Below, piece after piece: positions 53,634 through 63,578 of a DNA stretch of 64,000 nt. The position numbers were made by a program, and so were the translations under genes. The stretch is taken from contig CM064426.1 of the NCBI GenBank assembly GCA_032690845.1, positions 47,012,508 to 47,076,507 on the forward strand, written 5' to 3'. Under the pieces are notes generated by a model, which saw nothing but the letters and a program-made list of their open reading frames with translations, made no database searches and was not told the DNA's origin. Each line of letters opens with the position of its first letter. The first letter of the stretch is position 1. Source of the stretch: Eleusine coracana subsp. coracana (lineage: Eukaryota > Streptophyta > Magnoliopsida > Poales > Poaceae).

Positions 53634-54955
53634 TGTTGGTCATAACTACGCACCCACTTATATACCACAAGAGGACGATGTATGATTGTAGCACTTTTTC
53701 CCTTGAATTGAGTATTCCAAGGTTTATCGAATCCACAGGGACCTTAGGGGTCAAAGCTACTGTCGAATTCAGGTTGCATGAGGGGAGACTGGCCAGTGCA
53801 AAGGTGCGCCAGACAGTAAATCTGTCGTTGCGTTGATCGACGCAGGCGTTGAGCCGATCGGCACACTAGTAATTCTAAGCCAAAGTGCGCCAGATACCTT
53901 GTAAACCTATGCTGTTATGTGAGTAGTCAGATATCTACTAATGAGATCATAACTAAAAAGTCTAATTAAAATAGCATCATAATGAGTAATTACATGGATC
54001 AATGAAAACCTATAATGAATAAGACCCCCCTGCTTTCCGAGCGGCTCCCGTTTTATCGCTGCTGAGAGAAAACCCTTAATCGCGCGAGTATCTTATCCTA
54101 CTCAACTATCCAATTGTGCTACACAGGCTTAGTGTTGTCACCGCTAAACCACACTACTAGCATCATCAAGCAACTATAATCAATACAATTTCCGAATACT
54201 ATCCTAATCACCATGATCAAGATATCTACTTACATAGCCTAGAACTAAGCAATTGGAATAAGCACATGCATGATTATAGAATCAAGATAGACAAATCACC
54301 AAAACCATTATTAACATATTTAATTATCCTTGAGATACATAGAATAAGATTCATCCCCGTCGAGATGGCATACCTTGACGGATCAACTCTTAACACCAAT
54401 GGTTCTTGAAACTCAACTAGAGATCTATTCTAACGGGGCAAGCCCCGGTGGCTCTAACTCACGGATCTGTTGTTCCTCTATCGCCTCTGTTGTCTTCTTC
54501 TCTGGTTTCTTCTCCGAGTCGGTTCCTCTGTCTTCCACAGCTGCCATGTGGGCCTTTTCCTTCAAGATAAATTCTTGTATTGCACGTCGAGATCTTGAAG
54601 TTTCATAAATCTTCTAGGCAAATATCTTCAAGTGTCTTGCGCGGATAAACTTCTATAACATGTGGAATGGGCCTCTGTCACTTCTGTGGACCAAAACACT
54701 CTTGCACCAACCGACTCATGGACTGCACTGATCGGTGCACTGGGCTTCTTCAGTGCTTTTCATCGGTTCTGGATTCCTGTCCTCTCCAGCATCACTTTAA
54801 TCACCAATTTTTACCTATTTCTGCAATAAAGCTCCAAAACAATGCATATACAAATATATAGACAATATCATAGGTAAATGGCCTAAACTAGTATCAATTA
54901 TGCTCTAGTTGGGGTAATATTCACATATAAAAGGGGCACTTGGGGAGTGCCAACA
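53634..54955 (-). repeat. 5' LTR of the Athila/Tat-like element, with promoter deletion
   Basis: 1322 bp, minus strand TGTTGGCACT to GACCAACA. Compared with the 3' LTR and the solo LTR it lacks about 130 bp near 54495, including the CTATAAATA box and one palindrome doublet. Palindrome doublets remain at 53830-53864 and 54704-54738. CTGTG follows at 54956. Confidence 0.88.
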
Positions 54956-54960
54956 CTGTG

Positions 54961-56582
54961 CAAAGCTTAAATTTATCTTTTTTTCTTGGAGTCAAACGAG
55001 GAATATACGACAGAGTGGTGTCCACAAACTACTGGTTACTGAATGTACCATCGTACGTGTATTGAAATACTTTTCCTTTTATTAGATGAAGAAAGAATTA
55101 TATTACTTTGTAATTGAGTCCATACCAATGTACCACCATACTGAAATTCACTATGTAAAAAACGGTCTAAAACACTGTCTTTACAGACTTTATCTTAAAA
55201 TGATTGTAATGATATTGTAGACTTTTCTTAACAAATCGTGTCTCTAAATTTTTTGTAGATTCTTTTACTCAGATCAGAGTCTGCAATAATGTAGATTATT
55301 GTAGACTCAAGTTGTTGATCTGCGTTTTTTTAAATGATCCAACATATTATAAAGTCATTTTGTTTACCAGAGTCTTCAATTGTACTGGTTGTTGCAGACT
55401 CTATTTGTGAATTTGTGTTTTTTTTTTCTATACAATGGATCCGAAATTTTTATTAACTCTCGTTTGTTATCGAACACCACCGTGACCATCCTCGCTACTT
55501 CGGGGCAATTGAGGATTCACCCTCCTTACCCATGGCTCTTATCCAAATCTCCCTCTTCCCACTTTTCTTAAGAAATTATCCAAGGTTCCCACAAAAACTT
55601 TAGATTTAGTCCACAATTGCTTTGTGTGCCAGTTCAACACTTTTTTATTTTGTAACATGGGAAAGTCATGTCAAAAGTCATTTTTACCCATAGGGGAATG
55701 ACATTGTTGCCACCTGTATTTAGACTCGCGTGCCACATGCACTTGCGTCATGTCCTCATGCAACGTTGATCCCTGTGCGTGCGGAGCTCTATCTAGAGTG
55801 CGCGCTCCTGCGTCCCGATCACCTCGTTTTCTAGTTGTGCGCATCGCCTCCGACAAGATCCGGTGCTCCGACCAGGTAGGTCACCATGGCCTCCCGATTT
55901 CTTTTTCCTAACCCTAACATTGGCCCCGATTTCTTCTTCCCTTGCTCCCTCTTTGCCACCCGCTAGCTATGGCCCCTACAGGGTGGCAGAGCTTCGATTC
56001 CGTGGCGGGGGATGGATGACGGCAGACATAGCATATGGAGGCTTCATCGCGCTCGTCCGGGGTGAGCTCTTCTTCTCGATTGCAAACTTGTAGTTGGTAT
56101 GGGGGTAGGATTCGCTATGGATTATAGTAGGATTGGCTTCAATTCTTTATGATTCTAGTAGTAAGATTGTCCTCAATTTGATGTGACTGTAGTAGTAGGA
56201 TTGGCCTCAATTTATTGTGTGCTTGATATGCTATGTTGAACTGTGTAGTTGGTATGTAATTGCGGCATCAAAGTATTTGTTTGTCTTTGTTTCTAAAGAT
56301 GGAAGTAATCATGGTATAGCTTGTCTTGAAGTAGTTGGTATTGCTTTTATGAGAACATATAACCTTTCGCTATTTATTGTTTCTTCATAGCATGATCTAT
56401 TTTTTATCTTTTGAATGTCAATGTAGAATTGACCCTGACTCTGCAATCAAAATTAGTTTGAGGACACAAGATGAGTATGGGTTGTTTGTGGATTGCCATG
56501 AGTGGTGGACCAAAGACATATTGCGATTAGATGATCTTAAAGAACAGTTTTACAAAGAGAGGAGAGACCTGGTCCAGATAAA
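54961..56582 (+). other. Region with unrecognised coding relic upstream of a solo LTR
   Basis: AT-rich to 55700; its left end is the displaced upstream flank of the WDR89-like gene. From about 55863 short open stretches occur, one with VAELRFRGGGWMTADIAYGG (~55984-56043). After intron-like sequence, a plus-strand frame from ~56420 reads IDPDSAIKISLRTQDEYG, FVDCHEWWTKDILRLDDLKE and so on, and runs into the solo LTR at 56588. I do not recognise the family. Confidence 0.35.
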
Positions 56583-56587
56583 GAGGT

Positions 56588-57924
56588 TGTTGACACGAAA
56601 ATCACCACGCGTGACCTGGGAGATCTGCTTAACTCTAGTGGAGGCTCAATACGAGAAACCGGGGCGTGCCAGTCGATTTTCCCTACAAATTGACAATGAG
56701 ACGAATAGTCAAATGACAAGGGTCACCGGCCTAAGACAGGCCAATGAAGAAAGCCGATAGTCACTATTTGTGAAATCAGCCGAGGCTATTATATGAATAA
56801 AGAAATTAAACTAATCGGCTGATTGTATTGGCTTATCGGCAAAATTTAATTCAATAAATAGTCTAAAATCATAAATGCCAATAAAAGATCAAGTCGACTG
56901 GCCAGAGTTGATAAACCAACAGTACTCACAAAGCGACTGGCCAAGTCGATGAAAAGAGCCAGAGTCGATAGAGCTGAGTCGATTGATCTACAGTAAATAC
57001 ACATAAACTCACTCTGTCGATGATGTCGGGTCGATAGATTTAATTAGTTGGTATTGCAAATATGCCTCAAAATCATAAATCTATCTTATGTAAACAAGGG
57101 GGCAAACGACTATGAAAATAAATAATATGATCAATTAAGTACCAGAAAGTTGATTGAACCGTGATAACCTATCGGCTAAACGTCCGAATTGAACCCTATC
57201 GACTCTACCTATAAACTGATCGAATCTAACCCTATCTATCCAGTAAGAGATTGAAACTGATACAACCTTACTGATTCAAATAGATCGAACTTAAACAAGA
57301 CAGGATTCAAACACGGTAGATAGATCTAGATTTAATCTATTTATAGACAAAATTGATAAAGTGACTCAAATAATCGACCTAAATAATACCTATAGAATCT
57401 ACCAAGATTACAATAGATCGGTCTCAACCAAGACAGTATTGCAATCAGAGTCAATAGAACAAGCATTAAACAGGTCTAATTACCGGATAACTAGCAATTC
57501 TAACGATAACAACTATAATATCAAATTAATGAGAAAGTACTAGTTGAGATTGATAGATTTACCAAGGATGACTAATCCAAGTCTCTTGCCAAGATCAGAG
57601 CAGATGCTGCCCATGCGAGACGAGGATTTCATCGAGTAGGAAAGGTTGGTGATGCGCTGAATTGTACTGAATGAAAGTGTTGTTTTTCTCGTACAAATCC
57701 TACTACATATTTATAACCTCATGCAAGAGGTTTTGACCCGACTCGATCAGGACTCCTAAACAAACCGACTAGATTTTAAAATAAAATCTAAACTAAAATA
57801 GAAAGAAATAAAATAACCCTATTGGGCCCACTTAACTTCCTTCGGTCATTCAATTTCATTGACTTCTGCCAATTTCAATTTCCCTCCTCTGATCAATGGG
57901 ACCGGTCAAATTCTGGTGCCAACA
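56588..57924 (+). repeat. Solo LTR with perfect GAGGT target duplication
   Basis: TGTTGACACGAAAATC... to ...GGTGCCAACA, 1337 bp, flanked by GAGGT at 56583-56587 and 57925-57929. It is rich in GTCGAT/ATCGAC-type repeats (about 56890-57030) and has a TATTTATAAC box near 57708. Its last ~135 bp recur at 63449-63578. The superfamily is not clear from the sequence. The strand is inferred from the TATA-like box. Confidence 0.8.
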
Positions 57925-58382
57925 GAGGTACAATTTTATGGATATGACAAGGGCACCAATGGTATTGTCTAGATTGAAGGAAACCATAACCTGGCGAGTA
58001 TTTTCATTGAGTACAACAATGATACTAGGATTGTGCCCTTAGTCGGTTAGATCTTCCCTAAGGGCCATATGCAATAGTTGAAAGATAAGGAGAGGAAAAA
58101 ACATCTAGCAAAGATTAATAGGCAGGAGGTGCAAAAGGGTATTAGAAGCTAAGGAGAAGCCTCCAATTTCTACAGCTGAAGCAGCAGGAACACAACAATC
58201 TGCAAATGCTCTAATAGATCCTACACAATAGCCTGCAGCTCAAACACAACAACCACCTGCTGCTGCACCTACAACTCCAACACAAGAACCACCTTCTGCT
58301 ACACCTACAACACCTCATGCTCCTACAGGTGCTACACATGAACCTACAACTCAAACACAGTAACCACCTGCTGTTGCACCTA
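57925..58382 (+). pseudogene. Continuation of the unrecognised coding relic (Pro/Thr/Gln-rich)
   Basis: Resumes after the solo LTR. One frame reads EVQFYGYDKGTNGIV; further on it becomes low-complexity PPAAAPTTPTQEPPSATPTT-like repeats up to the Cassandra insertion at 58383. Stops interrupt it. It continues at 62951. Confidence 0.35.
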
Positions 58383-58662
58383 TGTAACATCCTGGCCCAA
58401 GGTTTAATAGGATTGATAGAATACTCATACCAACAAGTTGCAACTTCTTTTCCGGAAGCTTACCCCAAAGAACTCTAAAGTTAAGCGTGCTTGGTCTGGA
58501 GCATTTTAGGGATGGGTGACTGACCGGGAAGTTTGTCCCGGGTGCGCACGAGTGAGGACAAAGTACGCAGAAAAGACATGTGTTGGTCTGTGAGGATAGT
58601 CTTGAGATCCTAGAGAGCTGCCAGGGTAAGCGGGCCCGGCCTCGGAGGGGCGGGACATTACA
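58383..58662 (+). repeat. Cassandra 5' LTR
   Basis: 280 bp, TGTAACATCCTGG... to ...GGGACATTACA. The 5S-like part is at 58469-58532. Confidence 0.92.
58469..58532 (+). promoter_or_regulatory. 5S-rRNA-like internal promoter segment (5' LTR)
   Basis: AGAACTCTAAAGTTAAGCG... through GGGATGGGTGACTGACC and GGGAAGT. This matches the 3' half of plant 5S rRNA over the A box (AGTTAAGCGTGC), intermediate element and C box (GATGGGTGAC), which bind TFIIIA and drive RNA polymerase III. The equivalent in the 3' LTR is 58954-59017. Confidence 0.85.
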
Positions 58663-58664
58663 GT

Positions 58665-58677
58665 TGGTATCAGAGCC
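58665..58677 (+). other. Cassandra primer-binding site
   Basis: TGGTATCAGAGCC, complement of initiator methionine tRNA, two bases after the 5' LTR. Confidence 0.9.
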
Positions 58678-58866
58678 GACCCTCGCGGTTTCACGGGCGC
58701 GTGGTGTCACAATTGTGCAGGCATAATGTGCATGGCTGGTGTGGGCCCGGAGTGGTCACACAGCATGGCACATGTGCTGGCACTGGGCACACGGACGTGG
58801 TCAAGAGGGGACGTTCCTGGCTTGGGGTTGATCGACGAGGACGTCGATCTTCTAAGGGGGTGAGAG

Positions 58867-59146
58867 TGTAACATCCTGGCCCAAGGCTTAATAGGATTGA
58901 TAGAATACTCATATCAACAAGTTGCAACTTCTTTTCCAAAAGCTTATCCCCAAAGAACTCCAAAGTTAAGCGTGTTTGGCCTGGAGCAATTTAGGGATGG
59001 GTGACTGACCGGGAAGTTTGTCTCGGGTGCGCACGAGTGAGGACAAAAAGCGCAGAAAAGACATGTGTTGGTCTGTGAGGATAGTCTTGAGATCCTAGAG
59101 AGCTGCCAGGATAAGCGGCCCGACCTTGGAGGGGCGGGACGTTACA
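58867..59146 (+). repeat. Cassandra 3' LTR
   Basis: 280 bp, same ends with TTACA. The 5S-like part is at 58954-59017. Confidence 0.92.
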
Positions 59147-59148
59147 GT

Positions 59149-62100
59149 TGTGACACCCCAGTGTCACTACATTCTTTTGATCACATAAATTGCACCTAGT
59201 TCTGATTCATCAAGTCATAATTCAATTTTGGTTGCATTTCAAATTTAATTGAATTTGAATTTAAACCCAAGTATGGTTAAGTTATGAAGCAACTTTTAAA
59301 TTTGGCATACAACCTGGTGCTGCCTATGTGATAGGGTTTTCCATTAAAGAATTTTAGGAATTTTCTCAAAATTTTATTTAAAGAGGAAATACCCAATTAA
59401 ATTCCTAGAAGTTTGAATTTTGTTCATATTCAAATATTTGGCAAATTCAAACCCTTTTGATTTGGAAACTGGATACCTGTCACATTGTGACCTACACATT
59501 TCAAACTTTCTGTACAAATTTTCCCAAGACAATTTGGAGTTTGGGACTATTTTAAATCAATTTTTGAAGTTGTGGCCGTGTTAAATTCTGGAAATTGTTA
59601 AAATCTTCCAGTGGGACCCAGCCGTCAGTCTCTCTCTCTTTCCCTTCTCTCTCTTGCTGGCACCCGACGCGATGCACACCGACACGAAGCCACCCGCGTG
59701 TCGTCGCCCTTCTGCCGCGCCCAGGGATCAAAACTCGACCTCGAGCGTCGCCCCAACTCTCTCTCTCGTCCTCTCCGCCATTTCCTAGGCTCCTCCATGT
59801 GAAACCCCTTCTCTGGCCTTGTTTTCTTCTCCTCCCGGTCGCCATTGCTGTTACCCTCTGGAGCTCAGCTCAGCGCCGTGCTAACTCATCTAAGCCCAAG
59901 CTCATGACCAAGACGGAGGCATCTTGAGTCAAAGAATCTCCAGAACAAACCTTGCCGCAATCCATTTCATTGTTAAGGAGGATTTGAAGAAAAACCGAGC
60001 TCCCTGTTCATGGCGATCAGTACATAACTTCTTTAAATTCTTCTTCACTGGTGAGTTTGATGGGTTCATTTCTCTTCTCGTTGATGCGCAACTCTTTGAT
60101 GCACGTCCTTGTCTTGATCTGGTTTCTACTTTTGCCTTGAGATCGTCGCCATTCCACTTTTCCCCTTCCGCCGCCGTCGGCCACCATGGGAGCTCCATGG
60201 TGACAGCTTCATCCGGCTCTTCTCCGTCGCCTCGGTGACTCCGTCGACCTTCGCCGGAGTCCACTGGTGCTCTCCGACCACTCCGCCTCTCTCCTTGACC
60301 CTCACATCAAGCTCGAGCTGTCGCCAATCTTCTCTGTTCCGCCGCCGCTCGACGTTGACGTATCGCCGGTGACCATCTCGCCTCGCGAACCCCGCCAGCG
60401 TGCTCCCCGTGTCGTGCTCTACGCTTGGGTGAGCACGGAGTCCAACTCCGGTGACTCCAGAGCCCGGCGATGAGCTCCCAAGCCGCTCCGGCAGCCGCGC
60501 CACCGCGTGAGCGCGAGCGCGCGCTCAGTTCAGTTCAAAAAAATGAACAGATGGCATTTTCGTAATTACTTCGAAGTTCAAATAAAAATCTAGAAAAATG
60601 CTTTAACCTTGTAAAATCCATATCTGGAGATTTATAGCTCCAAAAATTGCAAAATAAATTTTGTTGGATTCCTTGTGATGAGTACTATGCATTTAATATG
60701 TTACTTTGCATGTTTTATATGAAAAGTTTTGATGTATTAATTAATTAGTTTAAAGCTTAATAAATTCATATCTTTAGTTGTAGATTGGATAAAATAGTAA
60801 ATTAAATTGTTCTGGTTTTCCCTTGACCTGCTTAGTTTGTATGATAAATTGATGACCCTAGTTTCTGGACATTAAATTAAATATGATTTTATCCTTGAAA
60901 TGCTTGGAAATGCATTATAATGATTTCTGTAAACATTTAGAGTTTATGCTTGAGCAAAACCATTCTTATCATATTGCATCACCATGAATTTTTGTAGGAA
61001 TTTATCTGCTGTTCATATTTTACTAGAATTTATTTACTCTTAGATCTTGCTAAATGTATTATTAATTGATGGCTCATTGTATATTAATGAAACTTTGCAA
61101 AATTTGCTGATCATACATATATCAATCACCTGTGGATCACTCATGTCCAGTAGCATAATTTTTTTATTTTACTAAATGAATTATTTGCTTTTCATGTCTA
61201 AATAACCCTAGGTAAATGCAATAGAAAACTTTATGTGTAATTTCCTATTATTAGAGTTGCTAGCTCTGAAGCATATGGCTTTGAGAACAATGTTGAGGAA
61301 CAAATTTTAGTGATATGCTAATTCTTCTTGTGCATCACATTTTGTTGCATTATCTGTGCTTTCACCTCGTTGACATATCGGTATTGTGATAGGGAATGTT
61401 GACGTGCCAGGGGATAATATTCAGAAGGTATCCTCGGATTTCTCGGCACAAGAAGATCCTAACTTCAGTTCTAACTCCGTGGTTGTAGCCCAAGGCAAGC
61501 CCCGGAACATTCCCATGTATTAATTTGATTAATTCCAGTAATTAAGTTGCTAGATGTGCATAGGTTGTTTGTGCATTAAGTTTAGAAGTTGGATGAAAAC
61601 CCACCTGCATTTTCTAGAAATATCCTATTTTATTTTAGACATGGTATACAGGTACCGGTAGTTAATAGAGGAACTATTATGCTTAGATGTAGTATGGGCA
61701 CTATTATGGTACTTGAAATATTAGTAACATGATGATAGTGATAATGTGAAGTAAGAATGATAAAATTTGGACTAAACGGGTCTGTATGGGAAAGGGCGAA
61801 GGCAAAGTACCTGTGGTGGTTTTTGTCTCGCAAGGTGGCAGTCCGTTTGGGTCAGCAACTAAAATTTGAGACATGGACAGGCCCCGTAGGTGAAAGGGCA
61901 AAGATCATGTGGCTTTAGAGGATATGGCTTGCAAGGCTGTAGCCCTGTCTGTGTCGACCTAGGACCCGTCTGTTGTCGGCCTTGTTGAGCAAGTATTGAA
62001 CTATACCGAATGCATGCTAGTATATGGGAACTAGTGAACGGATGTAACATTGTCATATGCATGGTTGGACGATAACTTAAAATTCTTGGTCATGTGACCT

Positions 62101-62950
62101 AGCAGGAGTGGACAGATTCCCGACGTTACCGTGGAATGGCTGCCAACTCGGGACTTTTAGATTCGGATTGACATGTATTATGACTTTGCCAAAAGTTGTC
62201 ATATGCGTTCTTAAATGATGCGTATGCTGTGTACTTTAGGTTTTCCCAGCTGGTGTAAAACGATTGCAATCGCTGTCCCTCACAGTAATGGGTACCGCTT
62301 GTTCACTGCGTCACATCATAGCTTAAGAACCTCACTAATAATAAATAATGGAATGTTGGGATGAAGAATATCAAATTTTAGTGAATCTGAACTGAAGTTC
62401 TTTGTTACTTCATTAAATTTTCAGATTGTTTGCTGTACTTATTACTTTGACTTGCAAGTTATCTTACACTATTATAGTTATTAGAATGTTCACTAAATTT
62501 ACTATTATCCATCTCTGAGCCTTTTCATGTCTAGATTTAATTACTTGTCGGGTAAGACTTGTTGAGCTTAGTAGCTCAGGCTTTGCCATGTTGTTGTTTT
62601 CTTTATTTCAGTTAATAACACTGATGCTTATGATCTACATATGGGTGTTCTTCCTGGGGATATGTCTATCCCTGAGGGATGGTCTGCCCATTGGGAGACT
62701 GAGTAGCCGCTGCTGTTGTGTGATGCTAGGTGATAATCTGTATGGGCTCGGAATTGTAGACGTTTAATCACGTTATCTTCTGCTGCTTTTAAAACTGAAC
62801 TTTGTAATATTTCCACTGCACTTAAGTACTTAACTCTGATGTATAATAAATAACACTCTTTTTACGTAATTTGAACTTGGTCGGTTGTTGTATTATCTTG
62901 TGTCTGCTTAATCAGCACCTCGGGAACTTCTGTCCAAGGGGGTTGTGACA
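59149..62950 (+). repeat. Solo LTR of a large-LTR Ty3/gypsy family, copy 2
   Basis: TGTGACACCCCAGTGTCAC... to ...GGGGTTGTGACA, 3802 bp, same family as 13230-16923 by shared ends, a GC-rich island at the same offset (59580-60530) and matching near-end sequence (CGGGTAAGACTTG, CTCAGGCTTTGC). ACCTA follows directly; the matching ACCTA lies before Cassandra (58378-58382), not before this LTR. Long open frames in the island on both strands reflect GC content. Tekay/Del-like placement is inference. Confidence 0.65.
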
Positions 62951-63448
62951 ACCTACAACATCTGTTGCTCCTGTACAACAAACTGTTGCTAAGAAGAGGG
63001 CTAGAAAGGAGGCATCAACTGTTCCTCCAGCTCCAAGACAGCAACCTACAACTAACAAGAGGGCTAGAAAGGAGGCAACAATAGCTCCTCCTCTCCAAGA
63101 CAACAAGGTGCAACTAAGAAAAAGCCTAGAAAGGAGGCAGCAACAACTCATCCAGCTCCACCAGTAGCTCCCACAAATCCACTAAGTTCTCCTAAAGCTT
63201 GTAAACCACATAAACATGTCCCTCCACCTCCTCCTTATGCAGCAAGTGCAGCTGCTTATCCACTATCACCTCCACCCTAGGCAAGATCAATACAAGCATG
63301 TGTTAATGTTTGCAAAGCTTTTACCAGCATTTACACATTTGGCTAAAGCAAAGAATAGGGCAAGAACAGCTCCACCTCAAGCTAATCTAGATCAAGCAAC
63401 TCTATGTCAATCTTATCCATCTCAAGCTACAACTTCTCTAGCTCCAAC
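62951..63448 (+). pseudogene. Coding relic after the insertions: basic KRARKEA repeats
   Basis: Continues the Pro/Thr/Gln-rich relic. It encodes VAPVQQTVAKKRARKEAS, then NKRARKEAT and a third related unit (KKPRKEA) at spacings of ~60 bp, nuclear-localisation-like basic repeats between Pro-rich spacers. Frameshifts follow near 63090. No family recognised; a transposase C-terminus or another TE protein is possible. Confidence 0.35.
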
Positions 63449-63578
63449 TAAAATAGAAAGAAATAAAATAACCCTATTGGGCCCATTAACTTCCTTTGGC
63501 CGTTGAATTTTATTGACTTCTGCTGATTTCAATTTCCCGCCTCTAATCAATGGGACCGGTCAAATTCTGGTGCCAACA
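63449..63578 (+). repeat. Partial LTR, second copy of the 56588-57924 family end
   Basis: AACTAAAATAGAAAGAAAT... to ...GGTGCCAACA repeats 57791-57924 with few changes. The rest of the LTR is absent on the left. Confidence 0.7.

Larger units (their letters stand above)
33405..54955 (-). mobile_element. Athila/Tat-like gag-protease LTR retrotransposon with nested insertions
   Basis: The 5' LTR (54955-53634) and 3' LTR (40245-33405, split) share ends and order. Perfect CTGTG duplications at 33400-33404 and 54956-54960 bound the whole stack. The primer site TGGCGCCGTTGCCAGGGACC (53619-53600) is the Athila/Tat type. Internal minus-strand order: gag relic (53510-51873), protease (51864-51088), non-coding, third ORF (~49930-48877 continued at 41954-41836), AT-rich tail, 3' LTR. 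No RT, RNase H or integrase belongs to it. Two younger elements are nested: 33961-39354 and 41955-48876. Confidence 0.85.
58383..59146 (+). mobile_element. Full-length Cassandra TRIM retrotransposon
   Basis: A 764 bp element with two 280 bp LTRs (58383-58662 and 58867-59146), a methionine-tRNA primer site (58665-58677) directly after the first and a purine tract CTAAGGGGGTGAGAG directly before the second. Each LTR contains a 5S-rRNA-like segment, the defining feature of Cassandra, and starts TGTAACATCC and ends TTACA. No coding capacity, as expected; Cassandra depends on other elements' enzymes. The LTRs differ at roughly 15-20 positions by eye, so the insertion is not recent. Plus orientation follows from primer site and purine tract order. 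Confidence 0.93.

Noticed and set aside
58469..59017. 5S rRNA genes
   Set aside because: Only the 3' half of 5S is present, diverged, twice, each inside a 280-bp LTR with Cassandra ends, primer site and purine tract. These are retrotransposon LTRs, not rRNA genes.
59552..60503. Several 100-125-codon frames near 59.6-60.5 kb
   Set aside because: Same GC-rich LTR island in the second family copy. Reading frames are not clearly shared between the two copies.
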